Source: a virus. From it: 21,138 bases of DNA. The DNA lies in the IMG/VR virus record IMGVR_UViG_3300026321_000025, positions 1-21,138 of that record. One strand, 5' to 3'. The notes under the pieces are model-generated. The model saw only the letters and a program-made list of their open reading frames with translations. It did not search any database and was not told the origin of the DNA. The translations under genes were made by a program, and so were the position numbers. Below, one piece after another: positions 7,179 to 14,847 of the stretch (positions within the stretch are counted from its first letter, which is position 1; each line of letters opens with the position of its first letter).

Positions 7179-8317
7179 TATTGATTTATATGACCTTTCC
7201 AGGGCTCATGCTCTGGAACTTTTACTGCTATGCTAGACGTTACATTTTTATTTTCGCCTAACGAATTAGGTGATAATTTAGTTGCGGCAGTTGCTGGTGG
7301 CCCGTTCATGTCAATTCTACTTGCAGTTTCTTTATATCCGCCTGCACATTTTATATTGCCATCTGCATCCGTTGTTATCATTAAATTATCGCCTGATTGG
7401 ATATTCATCTTGCCAACACTTTCTAAATGTACATCGGCAAGTGCTTTTATACCTACAATATTATCTGCTTGCATACGTATATCTTGATTAGCATGTATGT
7501 TAACATTGGCTTCACTATGTATGTTAATATTATTCTTTGCATACATATTGATTTGGCCTTCACCATCCATTTCAACCCAACTGCTACCATCTTTATTAAT
7601 AATGTAGATAAAATTATTTGTATCATTTATATAAATTTGGGCACCATTGGCAGTACGCAATCGTATACCACTATCAGGATCCTCGTCGTCTATAACAAAC
7701 TGATGTTGTCCTGGACTTAGTATGCCTAATACTTTACTCGGACTTTCTCGTCTTGCTCCACTAGTTGTTAGTCCACGTACTTTATCTTTTTCTAGTCCTT
7801 GGGTAGTAAGTCCGGCTTTTATTATATCATGTGGCGGGAATGTTGTATCTTTTTTACCTTGCGATAATCTATTTTTATTAGCCGCCGGAAACTCTCCAGC
7901 AGTAGTAGTATCATAAGGAATACCCGGTACTGTTTGATTTGTACTGGTTTGATATAAACAAGAAAACCATATACCCCACGGCACACCTTCAGGAAATGCA
8001 CAAATTACATAGTTATTAATATCTGGAGGCGTTGCCCACCAGCCGTAACTTTTTTGTGTGGCTTTATAAGTTTTACCTGGTGATACTTTTAATTGATCTG
8101 TTGCTCCTGCAAATGGACTAGTATAAACAACAGGAAGCCAATAGCGTTCATCATCTTCAGAAGATCCAGTTGAGCCAATCCATACCCAGACTCTGCCGTG
8201 GTTTTCTTTATCTTCATTCTTTTTTATTTTGCCAATATAGATGCCGGACATTTTATTATATAATCCTGCACCTGTCTTATAGCGATTAGGTATACCACTT
8301 TCTATTGATCCTGACAT
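7178..8317 (-). CDS. gp5: Baseplate hub/spike protein gp5, lacking the lysozyme domain
   Basis: This 379-residue protein starts with an OB-fold segment (YIGKIKKNEDKENHGRVWVW, residues 27-46), the usual N-terminal domain of T4 gp5 and VgrG-like spikes. A middle segment (about 195-250) includes SPGQHQFVIDDEDPDSGIRL and GAQIYINDTNN. It ends with a periodic beta-helix (about 255-320: INMYAKNNINIHSEANVNIH, IRMQADNIVGIKAL, VHLESVGKMNIQSG) that would trimerise into the membrane-piercing needle. T4 gp5 is 575 residues because a lysozyme domain lies between OB fold and helix; here residues 130-195 are only a linker. The ATG is preceded by AAGGA; the gene lies 15 bases after the large hub gene and overlaps the MORN gene by one base. 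Confidence 0.88.
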   Translation of the reverse strand: MSGSIESGIPNRYKTGAGLYNKMSGIYIGKIKKNEDKENHGRVWVWIGSTGSSEDDERYWLPVVYTSPFAGATDQLKVSPGKTYKATQKSYGWWATPPDINNYVICAFPEGVPWGIWFSCLYQTSTNQTVPGIPYDTTTAGEFPAANKNRLSQGKKDTTFPPHDIIKAGLTTQGLEKDKVRGLTTSGARRESPSKVLGILSPGQHQFVIDDEDPDSGIRLRTANGAQIYINDTNNFIYIINKDGSSWVEMDGEGQINMYAKNNINIHSEANVNIHANQDIRMQADNIVGIKALADVHLESVGKMNIQSGDNLMITTDADGNIKCAGGYKETASRIDMNGPPATAATKLSPNSLGENKNVTSSIAVKVPEHEPWKGHINQ

Positions 8318-8332
8318 TATTCCTTATCCATT

Positions 8333-10573
8333 TCAAAAATCTTGATGTTGTTTTACTAAGTCTATGTCGCCTTTTAACTCGTCATAAACTAAAGATATAT
8401 TAATTGTGCAATCACGCAATCCATATAAATGTTGTGTAAATTGTCCATTAGAAAAATTACTTATAATATTTGTAACTAGATAAACAGCCTCTAATCCGTT
8501 TGCTTCTTGTACCCATGGTTCTGGACTTGTTAATCCTTTACTTGAAGTATCGTTATTTGCCATAGCCTTTCCAGTTAGCATAGAAGAAGCCGTTCCTTGA
8601 TGAGTTGGATTGCTAATTCCTTTGCTTTCCATATTTGCTTCTGAAGGACTACCGTATTGAGAATTTGAATCTCTTGATGCTAATGATGTTGACGGAAAAT
8701 TCATTGTAAAAAAGAAAGCACAACTTCCTAATTCATAGTTAGCATAGAAATTGGTTTCATCATCATGCCAATCATTTTCTCGTATACTATTAGGACTTCC
8801 AAACCAATACGGATCACCTTTAATATGTAAATCTATTTTTGCAAAATCTGCATTGTTACTTAAATTTAAATATGTTGTGTTAAAAAATGCCCTACCGCGA
8901 TGTGATCCTCCTGGAAATGCTTCCATATTAGTTGACATATTTGCATCTTCTATAAATTTTATAGGAAAACTATTTGGATTTAAGTATTCTTCTTCATCCT
9001 GAAATGATTCTGCATACGTTAATCCTGTCATTCGTCCTTTATTACTTGTTGGTGCAGGAACTGAAGGCTCATCATTTACTGAAGGAGTTGATGCTAATTC
9101 GTTCATTTTTTGATTTCGTTGTTTAACTGCGTCTTCTTGGCTTTTTGCTATACTACTACCCATTACGCCTGGCGAACTTTCTGCATTTGCCGCCGATTGT
9201 AATTTTTCTATTTTTGAATCTATTTTTTTAATGTCATCTAATAATTTGTTTTGTTTATGTTTTCCGCCCTGTTCAAATTTATATCCAGGTATTTGTGCTA
9301 TACTAGCAGAATTAAAAACAGGTTGTAATGAATAGTAAGAATGATTCATTGTACAATCAAAGTTTAAAACATTTGTGTTTATACCTGTTCCTGAGTGTGC
9401 ATAAACTTTTTTAAGCAATCCTGCTTTACGCATTTTGTCTACTCGAGTTTTTGCTTGTTGAGCATTACCAATATTTGGAACATATGTTTTTGCCATTCCT
9501 GCATCTAGTCTAGGTTCCAAGTAGCTCATTATTTTATATGTAAGTTTTTGGGCATATTCGCCTCTTAAAACATCATACTTTAAATATTCTACATCTGTTT
9601 GTATTCTATAAAACTTTTTAATTGTATCTAACTTTGTTTCGTCCGTTTTATCTCTATCTGTTGCTTCACCAGAAGAACTTTTATCACTAACCCAACCTTG
9701 AAACTCTGCTGTATTACCTACTGCAAAACCCGTTAAATCAAGTATGTTAGTTCCTTTTGTTACTTTACATTGTATTTTAGTATTATCGTTTGTTGATCGC
9801 ATAAACGGATCATTTTCATCCGGTGCATCTAAGTTTTCTAATTTCCACGATTTCCAACTTTTAGGATATATAAATTCGTATTCATTGGCAACCATTTGTG
9901 TTACTTTAACTTTCTTTTGTTGGGCATCATTTAATTCTTTTTCTAAAGTGTCAACAAAATCTCCAAATGTTTCTAGTTTATCTAAAACTAAAACATCGTT
10001 AATTATTGCGGTTGTACTACTAATAGCATGTTGCGATACATCTATTATTTGTATAGAATATTGGGCTCCTGAGGCGGAAACATTTACTGCCATTCCTGTA
10101 ATTTTAAATAACCACTTATATATTGGCATCTGCGGATCAGATGGACTTTCAGTCGGAAAAGATACTTCCATTAAATATGTTGCTTCTTTATAATCAGGTA
10201 TTTTAAGTAGAGTTGAGGCACGTAACATACTATCTAAATATGATGCTCCACCAGATTCGGTAATTACTAAAGTACCTCGTCCGCCAAAAGCACTTCGGGT
10301 TACTTTGTCCCATCCAACAGTTTGTGTAAGTTCAAAACTATCAATAATGTACCTAGAAGTTGTTGCAGATTCTACCATTACAACTCCTAAAGAAGGATCC
10401 ATCTTTCTTGATTGTATTGGATTTAACATTGTAAATCTAAGATGGTATGTATAATTAAAGCGATCAAGCACACTACCAAGGAGAAACTTTCCTTTATCGT
10501 TGCCCGATAATCCTCTGGCTTGTACGCCTATAGCCTTATTATAACGTGCATCATCATCATGTGTGGTGGCCAT
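8333..10573 (-). CDS. Large baseplate hub-region structural protein (possible gp27 equivalent)
   Basis: This 746-residue protein is not clearly assignable to a named family by eye. Its N-terminal part (about 35-190) is beta-rich and resembles tail-hub folds: YHLRFTMLNPIQSRKMDP, RYIIDSFELTQTVGWDKVTR, GRGTLVITESGGASYLDSML, then TYLMEVSFP and WLFKITGMAVNVSASGAQYS. A Lys/Gln/Ala-rich helical segment with coiled-coil character lies near 440-500 (KKIDSKIEKLQSAANAE). It sits directly upstream of gp5, the place where T4-like and other contractile phages often encode the gp27-type hub that carries the gp5 spike. The function is inferred from size, fold hints and position. The ATG at 10573 follows AGAAGGG, one base after the stop of the gp53-like gene. 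Confidence 0.55.
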   Translation of the reverse strand: MATTHDDDARYNKAIGVQARGLSGNDKGKFLLGSVLDRFNYTYHLRFTMLNPIQSRKMDPSLGVVMVESATTSRYIIDSFELTQTVGWDKVTRSAFGGRGTLVITESGGASYLDSMLRASTLLKIPDYKEATYLMEVSFPTESPSDPQMPIYKWLFKITGMAVNVSASGAQYSIQIIDVSQHAISSTTAIINDVLVLDKLETFGDFVDTLEKELNDAQQKKVKVTQMVANEYEFIYPKSWKSWKLENLDAPDENDPFMRSTNDNTKIQCKVTKGTNILDLTGFAVGNTAEFQGWVSDKSSSGEATDRDKTDETKLDTIKKFYRIQTDVEYLKYDVLRGEYAQKLTYKIMSYLEPRLDAGMAKTYVPNIGNAQQAKTRVDKMRKAGLLKKVYAHSGTGINTNVLNFDCTMNHSYYSLQPVFNSASIAQIPGYKFEQGGKHKQNKLLDDIKKIDSKIEKLQSAANAESSPGVMGSSIAKSQEDAVKQRNQKMNELASTPSVNDEPSVPAPTSNKGRMTGLTYAESFQDEEEYLNPNSFPIKFIEDANMSTNMEAFPGGSHRGRAFFNTTYLNLSNNADFAKIDLHIKGDPYWFGSPNSIRENDWHDDETNFYANYELGSCAFFFTMNFPSTSLASRDSNSQYGSPSEANMESKGISNPTHQGTASSMLTGKAMANNDTSSKGLTSPEPWVQEANGLEAVYLVTNIISNFSNGQFTQHLYGLRDCTINISLVYDELKGDIDLVKQHQDF

Positions 10574-10574
10574 G

Positions 10575-10862
10575 TTATACCCTTCTTATATCAGTTGGAT
10601 CGAATATAAGAATGTCCAGACCCGCCTTAAAATCCCATATAGGATCTTCAAGTTTATCTGCATTTAAGTATGCAAAAGTCCACCATAATCTAGGAGAACC
10701 ATATAAATCTGAAGCAAGCAAATCAGGACGATTTGCATATTTTGATTCGATTGTTACTGTTTGCTCTTTACCTGTTTTTGTTAGTAGCGAAGGAGGGTTC
10801 CAGATATCGAGGTATTTGTTATTAGAAGTTGTAGTTGAATAGTGGCTTGTTGGTTTTGCCAT
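10575..10862 (-). CDS. gp53: gp53-like baseplate wedge / LysM-type tail protein
   Basis: This 95-residue protein has the arrangement of the LysM-like core of T4 gp53 and related tail proteins: RPDLLASDLYGSPRLWWTFA (45-64), an Asn-Ala turn (NADKLEDPIWD, 67-77) and the closing KAGLDILIFDP (79-89), where the family usually has pG..L.iP. Gp53 completes the wedge and helps join wedges around the hub. T4 gp53 is longer (about 196 residues), so this is a short form containing mostly the core. It starts one base before the stop codon of the upstream gene and ends one base before the next start, as expected for a packed late operon. Confidence 0.7.
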   Translation of the reverse strand: MAKPTSHYSTTTSNNKYLDIWNPPSLLTKTGKEQTVTIESKYANRPDLLASDLYGSPRLWWTFAYLNADKLEDPIWDFKAGLDILIFDPTDIRRV

Positions 10863-11491
10863 TAAATAAACCCTTTCCTAACTAAATCTCCGTTAGCGAA
10901 TTTTTCCATGTTCCAATCAAGTGTATCACCTGGCAAGTATTGTGTTTGCATATCTACAAATAAATTAGATTGTACTGGTACACGTTGTTTGAAATATGTT
11001 GATCCTCCGGTAGTCTTACCAATACCAATATCTATAAAGTCAACTGCTGGATTCATTTCAAAGTTAAAACTTCGAATAATAACAGGTATGTTTTTAAACA
11101 TTAAGTCTCCAAAAGCGTTAAACTTTAATATAGGCGGAGGTGCTCCTCTATATGGATCTGATCTTCCAAATCTCATTTTAGTTACCATTCTAAAAAAATG
11201 TACACACGCCAAATAATATTTTGCTTCCTCTTGTGATTGGTTATAGAATGGACCACTTAAATTAAGTTGCGGTGACTGTGATCCTTGATAGGAATAGTAT
11301 TGATAATTTGTATGGGTTACTCCCATAGGTCCCCAATCTGCGGCATGTATTCCTTGTATAGTTGGCGTAAAAGGAAATATTACTTTAAACCCTGATTTTA
11401 CAATAGGTTCAAAAATAGGACTTTCTTTCATTATCGATACTATGTGTTCCGGTGGTAATAGATACGCCCGTTGGTCTGTGTCACCTGCCAT
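10862..11491 (-). CDS. Baseplate tail-tube initiator-like protein (gp48/gp54 type)
   Basis: This 209-residue protein contains segments typical of tail-tube-like baseplate proteins: YQYYSYQGSQSPQLNLSGPF (64-83), a central helix EEAKYYLACVHFFRMVTKMR (88-107), APPPILKFNAFGDLMFKNIP (117-136) and VIIRSFNFEMNPAVDFIDIG (137-156). That order (strand, helix with RxxTKMxFG, PPxLxFxxxG, vPVVI) is found in proteins that cap the hub and start tube polymerisation in T4-like phages, gp54 and gp48 (about 320 and 364 residues in T4). The present protein is shorter, so which of the two it matches is unclear. It overlaps the nucleotidyltransferase gene by 11 bases at its start and the gp53-like gene by one base at its end. 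Confidence 0.6.
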   Translation of the reverse strand: MAGDTDQRAYLLPPEHIVSIMKESPIFEPIVKSGFKVIFPFTPTIQGIHAADWGPMGVTHTNYQYYSYQGSQSPQLNLSGPFYNQSQEEAKYYLACVHFFRMVTKMRFGRSDPYRGAPPPILKFNAFGDLMFKNIPVIIRSFNFEMNPAVDFIDIGIGKTTGGSTYFKQRVPVQSNLFVDMQTQYLPGDTLDWNMEKFANGDLVRKGFI

Positions 11492-12098
11492 TTAATCTCT
11501 CATTAATTAAGTTATATACTGCATCATTCATCTTACCAAAATAATGTGCAAATAATTGTTTCTTAGCATCATCAGATTCTAATTTTCGCATACCGCTTCT
11601 AAAGTCTGATGCATTTGCTCCGCCATGGAATAATGCTGATGTATAAATGTATGCTCTATGTTCTTTTCCATCAACGAAGTTTGGTTCTAATTTTATACCA
11701 GGTTCGTAATTACGTAATACATTACCGGGTTTAAGACGACCTGCATCTTTATCACTAAAAGCAAGCATTAATGCATTTTTTTCTTTGTTTAACCCTACTA
11801 GACTCATATCAGGTCTATATGGTTGTGTATTAACAATACGTTCGTTTGGTATGTTATACATTGTATTAATTATAAATTGCTTTTCTTCAAACGTAAAAGG
11901 ATCTGCATCGAAGTCCATTGCGGCATGTGCTTGTTGTTGTTTTTTGCCAAAAGTGGTTGCGATAAATACGTTATCAGGGCCGAACTTCTCAACTAATGAT
12001 TGGTATAGCCCATAGTGACCTTTATGCATTGGCTGAAATCTTCCGCCGTAAAAAACGGCAACATCAATATTCGATTTTATAACTTCAAAAATACGCAT
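11481..12098 (-). CDS. Nucleotidyltransferase (HxGH, NadM/cytidylyltransferase superfamily)
   Basis: This 205-residue protein has the nucleotidyltransferase signature GGRFQPMHKGH at residues 18-28 (the HxGH ATP-binding motif) and a C-terminal ASDFRSGM (163-170) at the place of the second phosphate-binding motif (ISxTxxR in most members). Residues 66-95 (DPFTFEEKQFIINTMY, then IPNERIV) fit the family as well. Members join a nucleotide to nicotinamide mononucleotide, pantetheine phosphate or a phospho-alcohol; the substrate cannot be told. It is the first gene of the late baseplate operon, with AGAAGAGA upstream of the ATG and a TAAATA late box behind that, which is an odd position for a metabolic enzyme and suggests a role in virion assembly or in late infection. 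Confidence 0.75.
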   Translation of the reverse strand: MRIFEVIKSNIDVAVFYGGRFQPMHKGHYGLYQSLVEKFGPDNVFIATTFGKKQQQAHAAMDFDADPFTFEEKQFIINTMYNIPNERIVNTQPYRPDMSLVGLNKEKNALMLAFSDKDAGRLKPGNVLRNYEPGIKLEPNFVDGKEHRAYIYTSALFHGGANASDFRSGMRKLESDDAKKQLFAHYFGKMNDAVYNLINERLNGR

Positions 12099-12116
12099 AG
12101 AGTAATCTCTTCTTTT

Positions 12117-12128
12117 AGATATTTATCC
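12117..12128 (-). promoter_or_regulatory. T4-type late promoter box for the baseplate operon
   Basis: The minus strand reads GGATAAATATCT, containing ATAAATA at 12120-12126, which differs from the T4 late consensus TATAAATA only at the first base. It lies 19 bases upstream of the nucleotidyltransferase ATG (12098), a suitable distance for a -10 element. Only 3 bases separate it from the -35 of the divergent gp55 promoter. Motif-based. Confidence 0.6.
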
Positions 12129-12129
12129 G

Positions 12130-12158
12130 TTGATTTTCACCACATCTTAGTGTATAAT
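12130..12158 (+). promoter_or_regulatory. Strong sigma70-type early promoter for gp55 and the recombination operon
   Basis: TTGATT (12130-12135), a 17-base spacer and TATAAT (12153-12158) precede the gp55 gene by about 30 bases. The block CTTAGTGTATAAT (12146-12158) is identical to the one in the lipoprotein promoter (2592-2604). No gene in the following 6.7 kb has an intergenic gap large enough for another clear promoter, so it may drive the whole cluster to 18860. Confidence 0.75.
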
Positions 12159-12187
12159 ATATATAACACAAAATTAGGTAGATTGAT

Positions 12188-13030
12188 ATGCAAAAAATAG
12201 TAGCACCCGGCAAAAAAGCCGCAAAAAAGTACCTAACGAATAAAAATCTTCTAGCTCAGATACACTTATCTAAAAAAACCTATTGTTGGTTTAAGGATGA
12301 AAAGTTTTCTGACTATGATATAATTTTACCATCGTTAGACAAGATTAATATAAGAACAACTAAGGCCGCAAAGGACATACGTAGGGCTAAACTAGAGGCA
12401 CAAGAACCACCAATAAAGGTCCCCGATAAAGAACTTAAAAATCATGTAATTTATAGAGTTACATGTTACGATCACATCCCTCCAAAAGAAAAACTAAAAA
12501 AGAATCCAAAGACAGAAGCAGATTACCATGTTAAAGTTAACTTTCCAGCATTTAAACATTGGACATTAATCAACGATAAACTTACTGAAGTTGGACGAAG
12601 TCATTGGAAAGGCAATTTAAGAGATGGACATTTTTCGTCAGTACACGGATATATTACTGATGAATTAGCAAAAGGTTTTATGCTATTATGTGATCGTTAC
12701 AGTATGCGATCTAACTGGCGTGGTTATACATATGTTGATGAAATGCGATCACAAGCATTATTACAACTTAGTCAAATAGGTTTACAGTTTGATGAAAGTA
12801 AATCAGCAAATCCTTTTGCATATTATACAGCCGCTATAACTAACTCTTTTACACGTATATTAAACTTAGAGAAAAAGAGTCAAAACATACGTGATGACTT
12901 ACTTGTGAAACATGGATATAATCCTAGTTACACTAGACAGTTAAATGACTATCTCCAGGCTAAGAAAGCATCGGCACAAAAATGGGGAACTGATGAATCA
13001 ATTTTACCTTTAGAGGTACCTGAAAAATGA
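12188..13030 (+). CDS. gp55: Late-transcription sigma factor gp55
   Basis: This 280-residue protein has a sigma region 2-like core at about residues 150-245: YITDELAKGFMLLCDRYSMR (155-174), SNWRGYTYVDEMRSQALLQL (175-194), then SANPFAYYTAAITNSFTRIL (206-225). These match the gp55 family, which redirects host RNA polymerase to TATAAATA late promoters with the sliding clamp and gp33. T4 gp55 is 185 residues; here a basic N-terminal extension of about 140 residues (Lys-rich, with VPDKELKNHVIYRVTCYDHI at 78-97) is present. It is expressed from a sigma70-type promoter, and the diverging operon has a late box, consistent with its role. Its stop overlaps the gp47 start (ATGA). A weak AGG precedes the ATG. 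Confidence 0.85.
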   Translation: MQKIVAPGKKAAKKYLTNKNLLAQIHLSKKTYCWFKDEKFSDYDIILPSLDKINIRTTKAAKDIRRAKLEAQEPPIKVPDKELKNHVIYRVTCYDHIPPKEKLKKNPKTEADYHVKVNFPAFKHWTLINDKLTEVGRSHWKGNLRDGHFSSVHGYITDELAKGFMLLCDRYSMRSNWRGYTYVDEMRSQALLQLSQIGLQFDESKSANPFAYYTAAITNSFTRILNLEKKSQNIRDDLLVKHGYNPSYTRQLNDYLQAKKASAQKWGTDESILPLEVPEK

Positions 13031-14046
13031 CAAATTTGTTTAAAAAAGTTGCATGTTTTACAGATATACATTTTGGAATGCGAAACAATAGTCGTTTGCA
13101 TAACGATGATTGTGAAGAATTTATAAAATGGTTTATAACCGAAGCACAAGCAAGGGACTGTGAAACTGCTATATTTTTAGGAGATTGGCATCACCATAGG
13201 GCACAAATAAATGTTTCAACATTAAATTATACTATAAGCAATTTGGAACGACTAAGCAATGCGTTTGAAAAGGTGTACATGATTATGGGTAATCATGATC
13301 TGTATTACAGAGAAAAACGTGAGATTAATTCGCTTCCATTTGGCAAGGTATGGAAAAATATTGAAATTGTAAATGAAATAGTACAAGATGGTGATGTTGC
13401 TATTGTTCCGTGGCTTGTTGAAAATGAATGGAAAAAAGTTGTTAAATTTAAACAACCATATATGTTTGGGCATTTAGAACTTAGCGGTTTTAAAATGAAT
13501 GCTATGGTAGAAATGCCCGATCATGGAGGACCAGGTATGGGACATTTTCCTAATCAAGAATATGTGTTTACTGGACATTTTCATAAGCGACAAAACAAAT
13601 CAAATGTGCATTACATAGGTAATGCTTTCCCACACAACTTTGCTGATGCGTGGGATGATGATAGGGGTATGATGATATTAGAATGGGGAGGTGTTCCTGA
13701 ATACATAAATTGGGTAGACTGTCCACGATATCAAACACTTGATCTTAGCACATTAATGGATAATACAGATGATATATTAAAATCTAAATCGCATTTAAAA
13801 GTCAATTTAGATATAGATATAACGTATCAAGAGGCTAATCAAATTAGGGAAATATACCTAGAAAAATACCCTATTCGTGAAATAACAATGATTCCAAATA
13901 CAAATACTGATTATACAGAAGACCAAACTACCGATGGTGAATTAGAGTTTGAAACGGTTGACAAAGTGGTACTAAATCAGTTACAATGTATTAAGAGCGA
14001 AACAATTAAAGTCGACAAATTAGTAAGCATCTACAATTCGTTATGA
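13027..14046 (+). CDS. gp47: Recombination nuclease subunit gp47 (Mre11/SbcD family)
   Basis: This 339-residue protein carries all the metallophosphoesterase motifs of Mre11/SbcD: DIH (Asp13, His15), GDWHHHR (52-58), GNHD (88-91), GH (148-149, in MFGHLE) and GHFH (183-186). It is the nuclease subunit that works with the gp46 ATPase in processing DNA ends for T4 recombination-dependent replication, and in host DNA degradation. T4 gp47 has the same length (339). GAGGT lies about ten bases upstream and its ATG overlaps the gp55 stop. Unlike the usual immediate pairing, gp46 lies two genes downstream, with a small unknown gene and pyrF between them. Confidence 0.94.
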   Translation: MTNLFKKVACFTDIHFGMRNNSRLHNDDCEEFIKWFITEAQARDCETAIFLGDWHHHRAQINVSTLNYTISNLERLSNAFEKVYMIMGNHDLYYREKREINSLPFGKVWKNIEIVNEIVQDGDVAIVPWLVENEWKKVVKFKQPYMFGHLELSGFKMNAMVEMPDHGGPGMGHFPNQEYVFTGHFHKRQNKSNVHYIGNAFPHNFADAWDDDRGMMILEWGGVPEYINWVDCPRYQTLDLSTLMDNTDDILKSKSHLKVNLDIDITYQEANQIREIYLEKYPIREITMIPNTNTDYTEDQTTDGELEFETVDKVVLNQLQCIKSETIKVDKLVSIYNSL

Positions 14047-14249
14047 ATGTACGAAAACATATGGAAATTTTAGATGTCTCGGATCATCTTGGACATACCG
14101 GAGATTATGAAATACGTAAGTACCGCGAAGGCGGTGGATACGTACTCTTGGATGTTTTAGGTGATTTTGTCATTATTGAAGAAGACGAAGTAGATAATAT
14201 ATTTTCGGTAATTTATAACGATATACATAATGAACAAACACCAAACTAA
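14043..14249 (+). CDS. Small hypothetical protein between gp47 and pyrF
   Basis: This 68-residue frame begins at an ATGA overlap with the gp47 stop and ends 20 bases inside the pyrF gene. The protein has strand-like segments (DYEIRKYREGGGYVLLDVLG, residues 21-40) followed by an acidic tail (FVIIEEDEVDN). The tight packing and lack of a gap argue for a real gene, but no Shine-Dalgarno sequence is evident. I do not recognise a family. Small genes also lie between genes 47 and 46 in T4. Confidence 0.55.
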   Translation: MNVRKHMEILDVSDHLGHTGDYEIRKYREGGGYVLLDVLGDFVIIEEDEVDNIFSVIYNDIHNEQTPN

Positions 14250-14847
14250 ACGAGTGTTCGTAGCACTTGATAATATGTCTGCGACTAAAGCCAGAGATAT
14301 TATAGAAAAATATAAAGATGAAGTATACGGATTTAAGGTTAACCATTTGCTCATGCACGAGTTGGCTCCTTATGGAGATCTTAACATCTTCCTTGATTTA
14401 AAATTATGGGATATTCCGAATACTGTAACATCAATAGTACAACATGCTATAGAGTTAGAAGCAAGTTATATAACAATTAGTACACTTAATAGTCCAAAAG
14501 TATTTGAGCAACTTCAACAATTTAATAGAGATATTTTTTTGTTAGGTGTAACATCACTTACATCATGGACACAACAAGAAGAATACAACATACACCACAA
14601 ACCCACATACCACATATGGGATTCACATATTAGTAAAATAGTAGATAATTTTTCTGGAATTATCTGCCCAGTTCCAGATTTACCTATAATAGATAAGGTA
14701 GATACTGCACATAAGTTAACTAGAATTTGTCCTGGCATACGGCCAACTTCTACTAAAGACGACCAAGCACGAATAGCAACGCCAAAGGATGCTATCAATG
14801 CTGGCGCCGATTATCTTGTAATGGGGAGATCTTTCCTTAATGCTTAA
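14230..14847 (+). CDS. pyrF: Orotidine-5'-phosphate decarboxylase
   Basis: This 205-residue protein has the OMP decarboxylase motifs in order: FVALD with Asp14, FKV with Lys36, the catalytic DLKLWDIPNT (56-65, the DxKxxD tetrad), CPGIRP (167-172) with a following DDQAR, and GADYLVMGRSF (192-202), which binds the phosphate. The enzyme makes UMP from OMP, the last step of pyrimidine synthesis. It is slightly shorter than typical bacterial enzymes (about 230 residues), but no catalytic motif is missing. It overlaps the small gene upstream by 20 bases and gp46 downstream by 8 bases, so it is firmly embedded in the recombination operon. With the dihydroorotate dehydrogenase-like gene at 17199 it suggests phage support of the UMP supply. 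Confidence 0.88.
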   Translation: MNKHQTKRVFVALDNMSATKARDIIEKYKDEVYGFKVNHLLMHELAPYGDLNIFLDLKLWDIPNTVTSIVQHAIELEASYITISTLNSPKVFEQLQQFNRDIFLLGVTSLTSWTQQEEYNIHHKPTYHIWDSHISKIVDNFSGIICPVPDLPIIDKVDTAHKLTRICPGIRPTSTKDDQARIATPKDAINAGADYLVMGRSFLNA

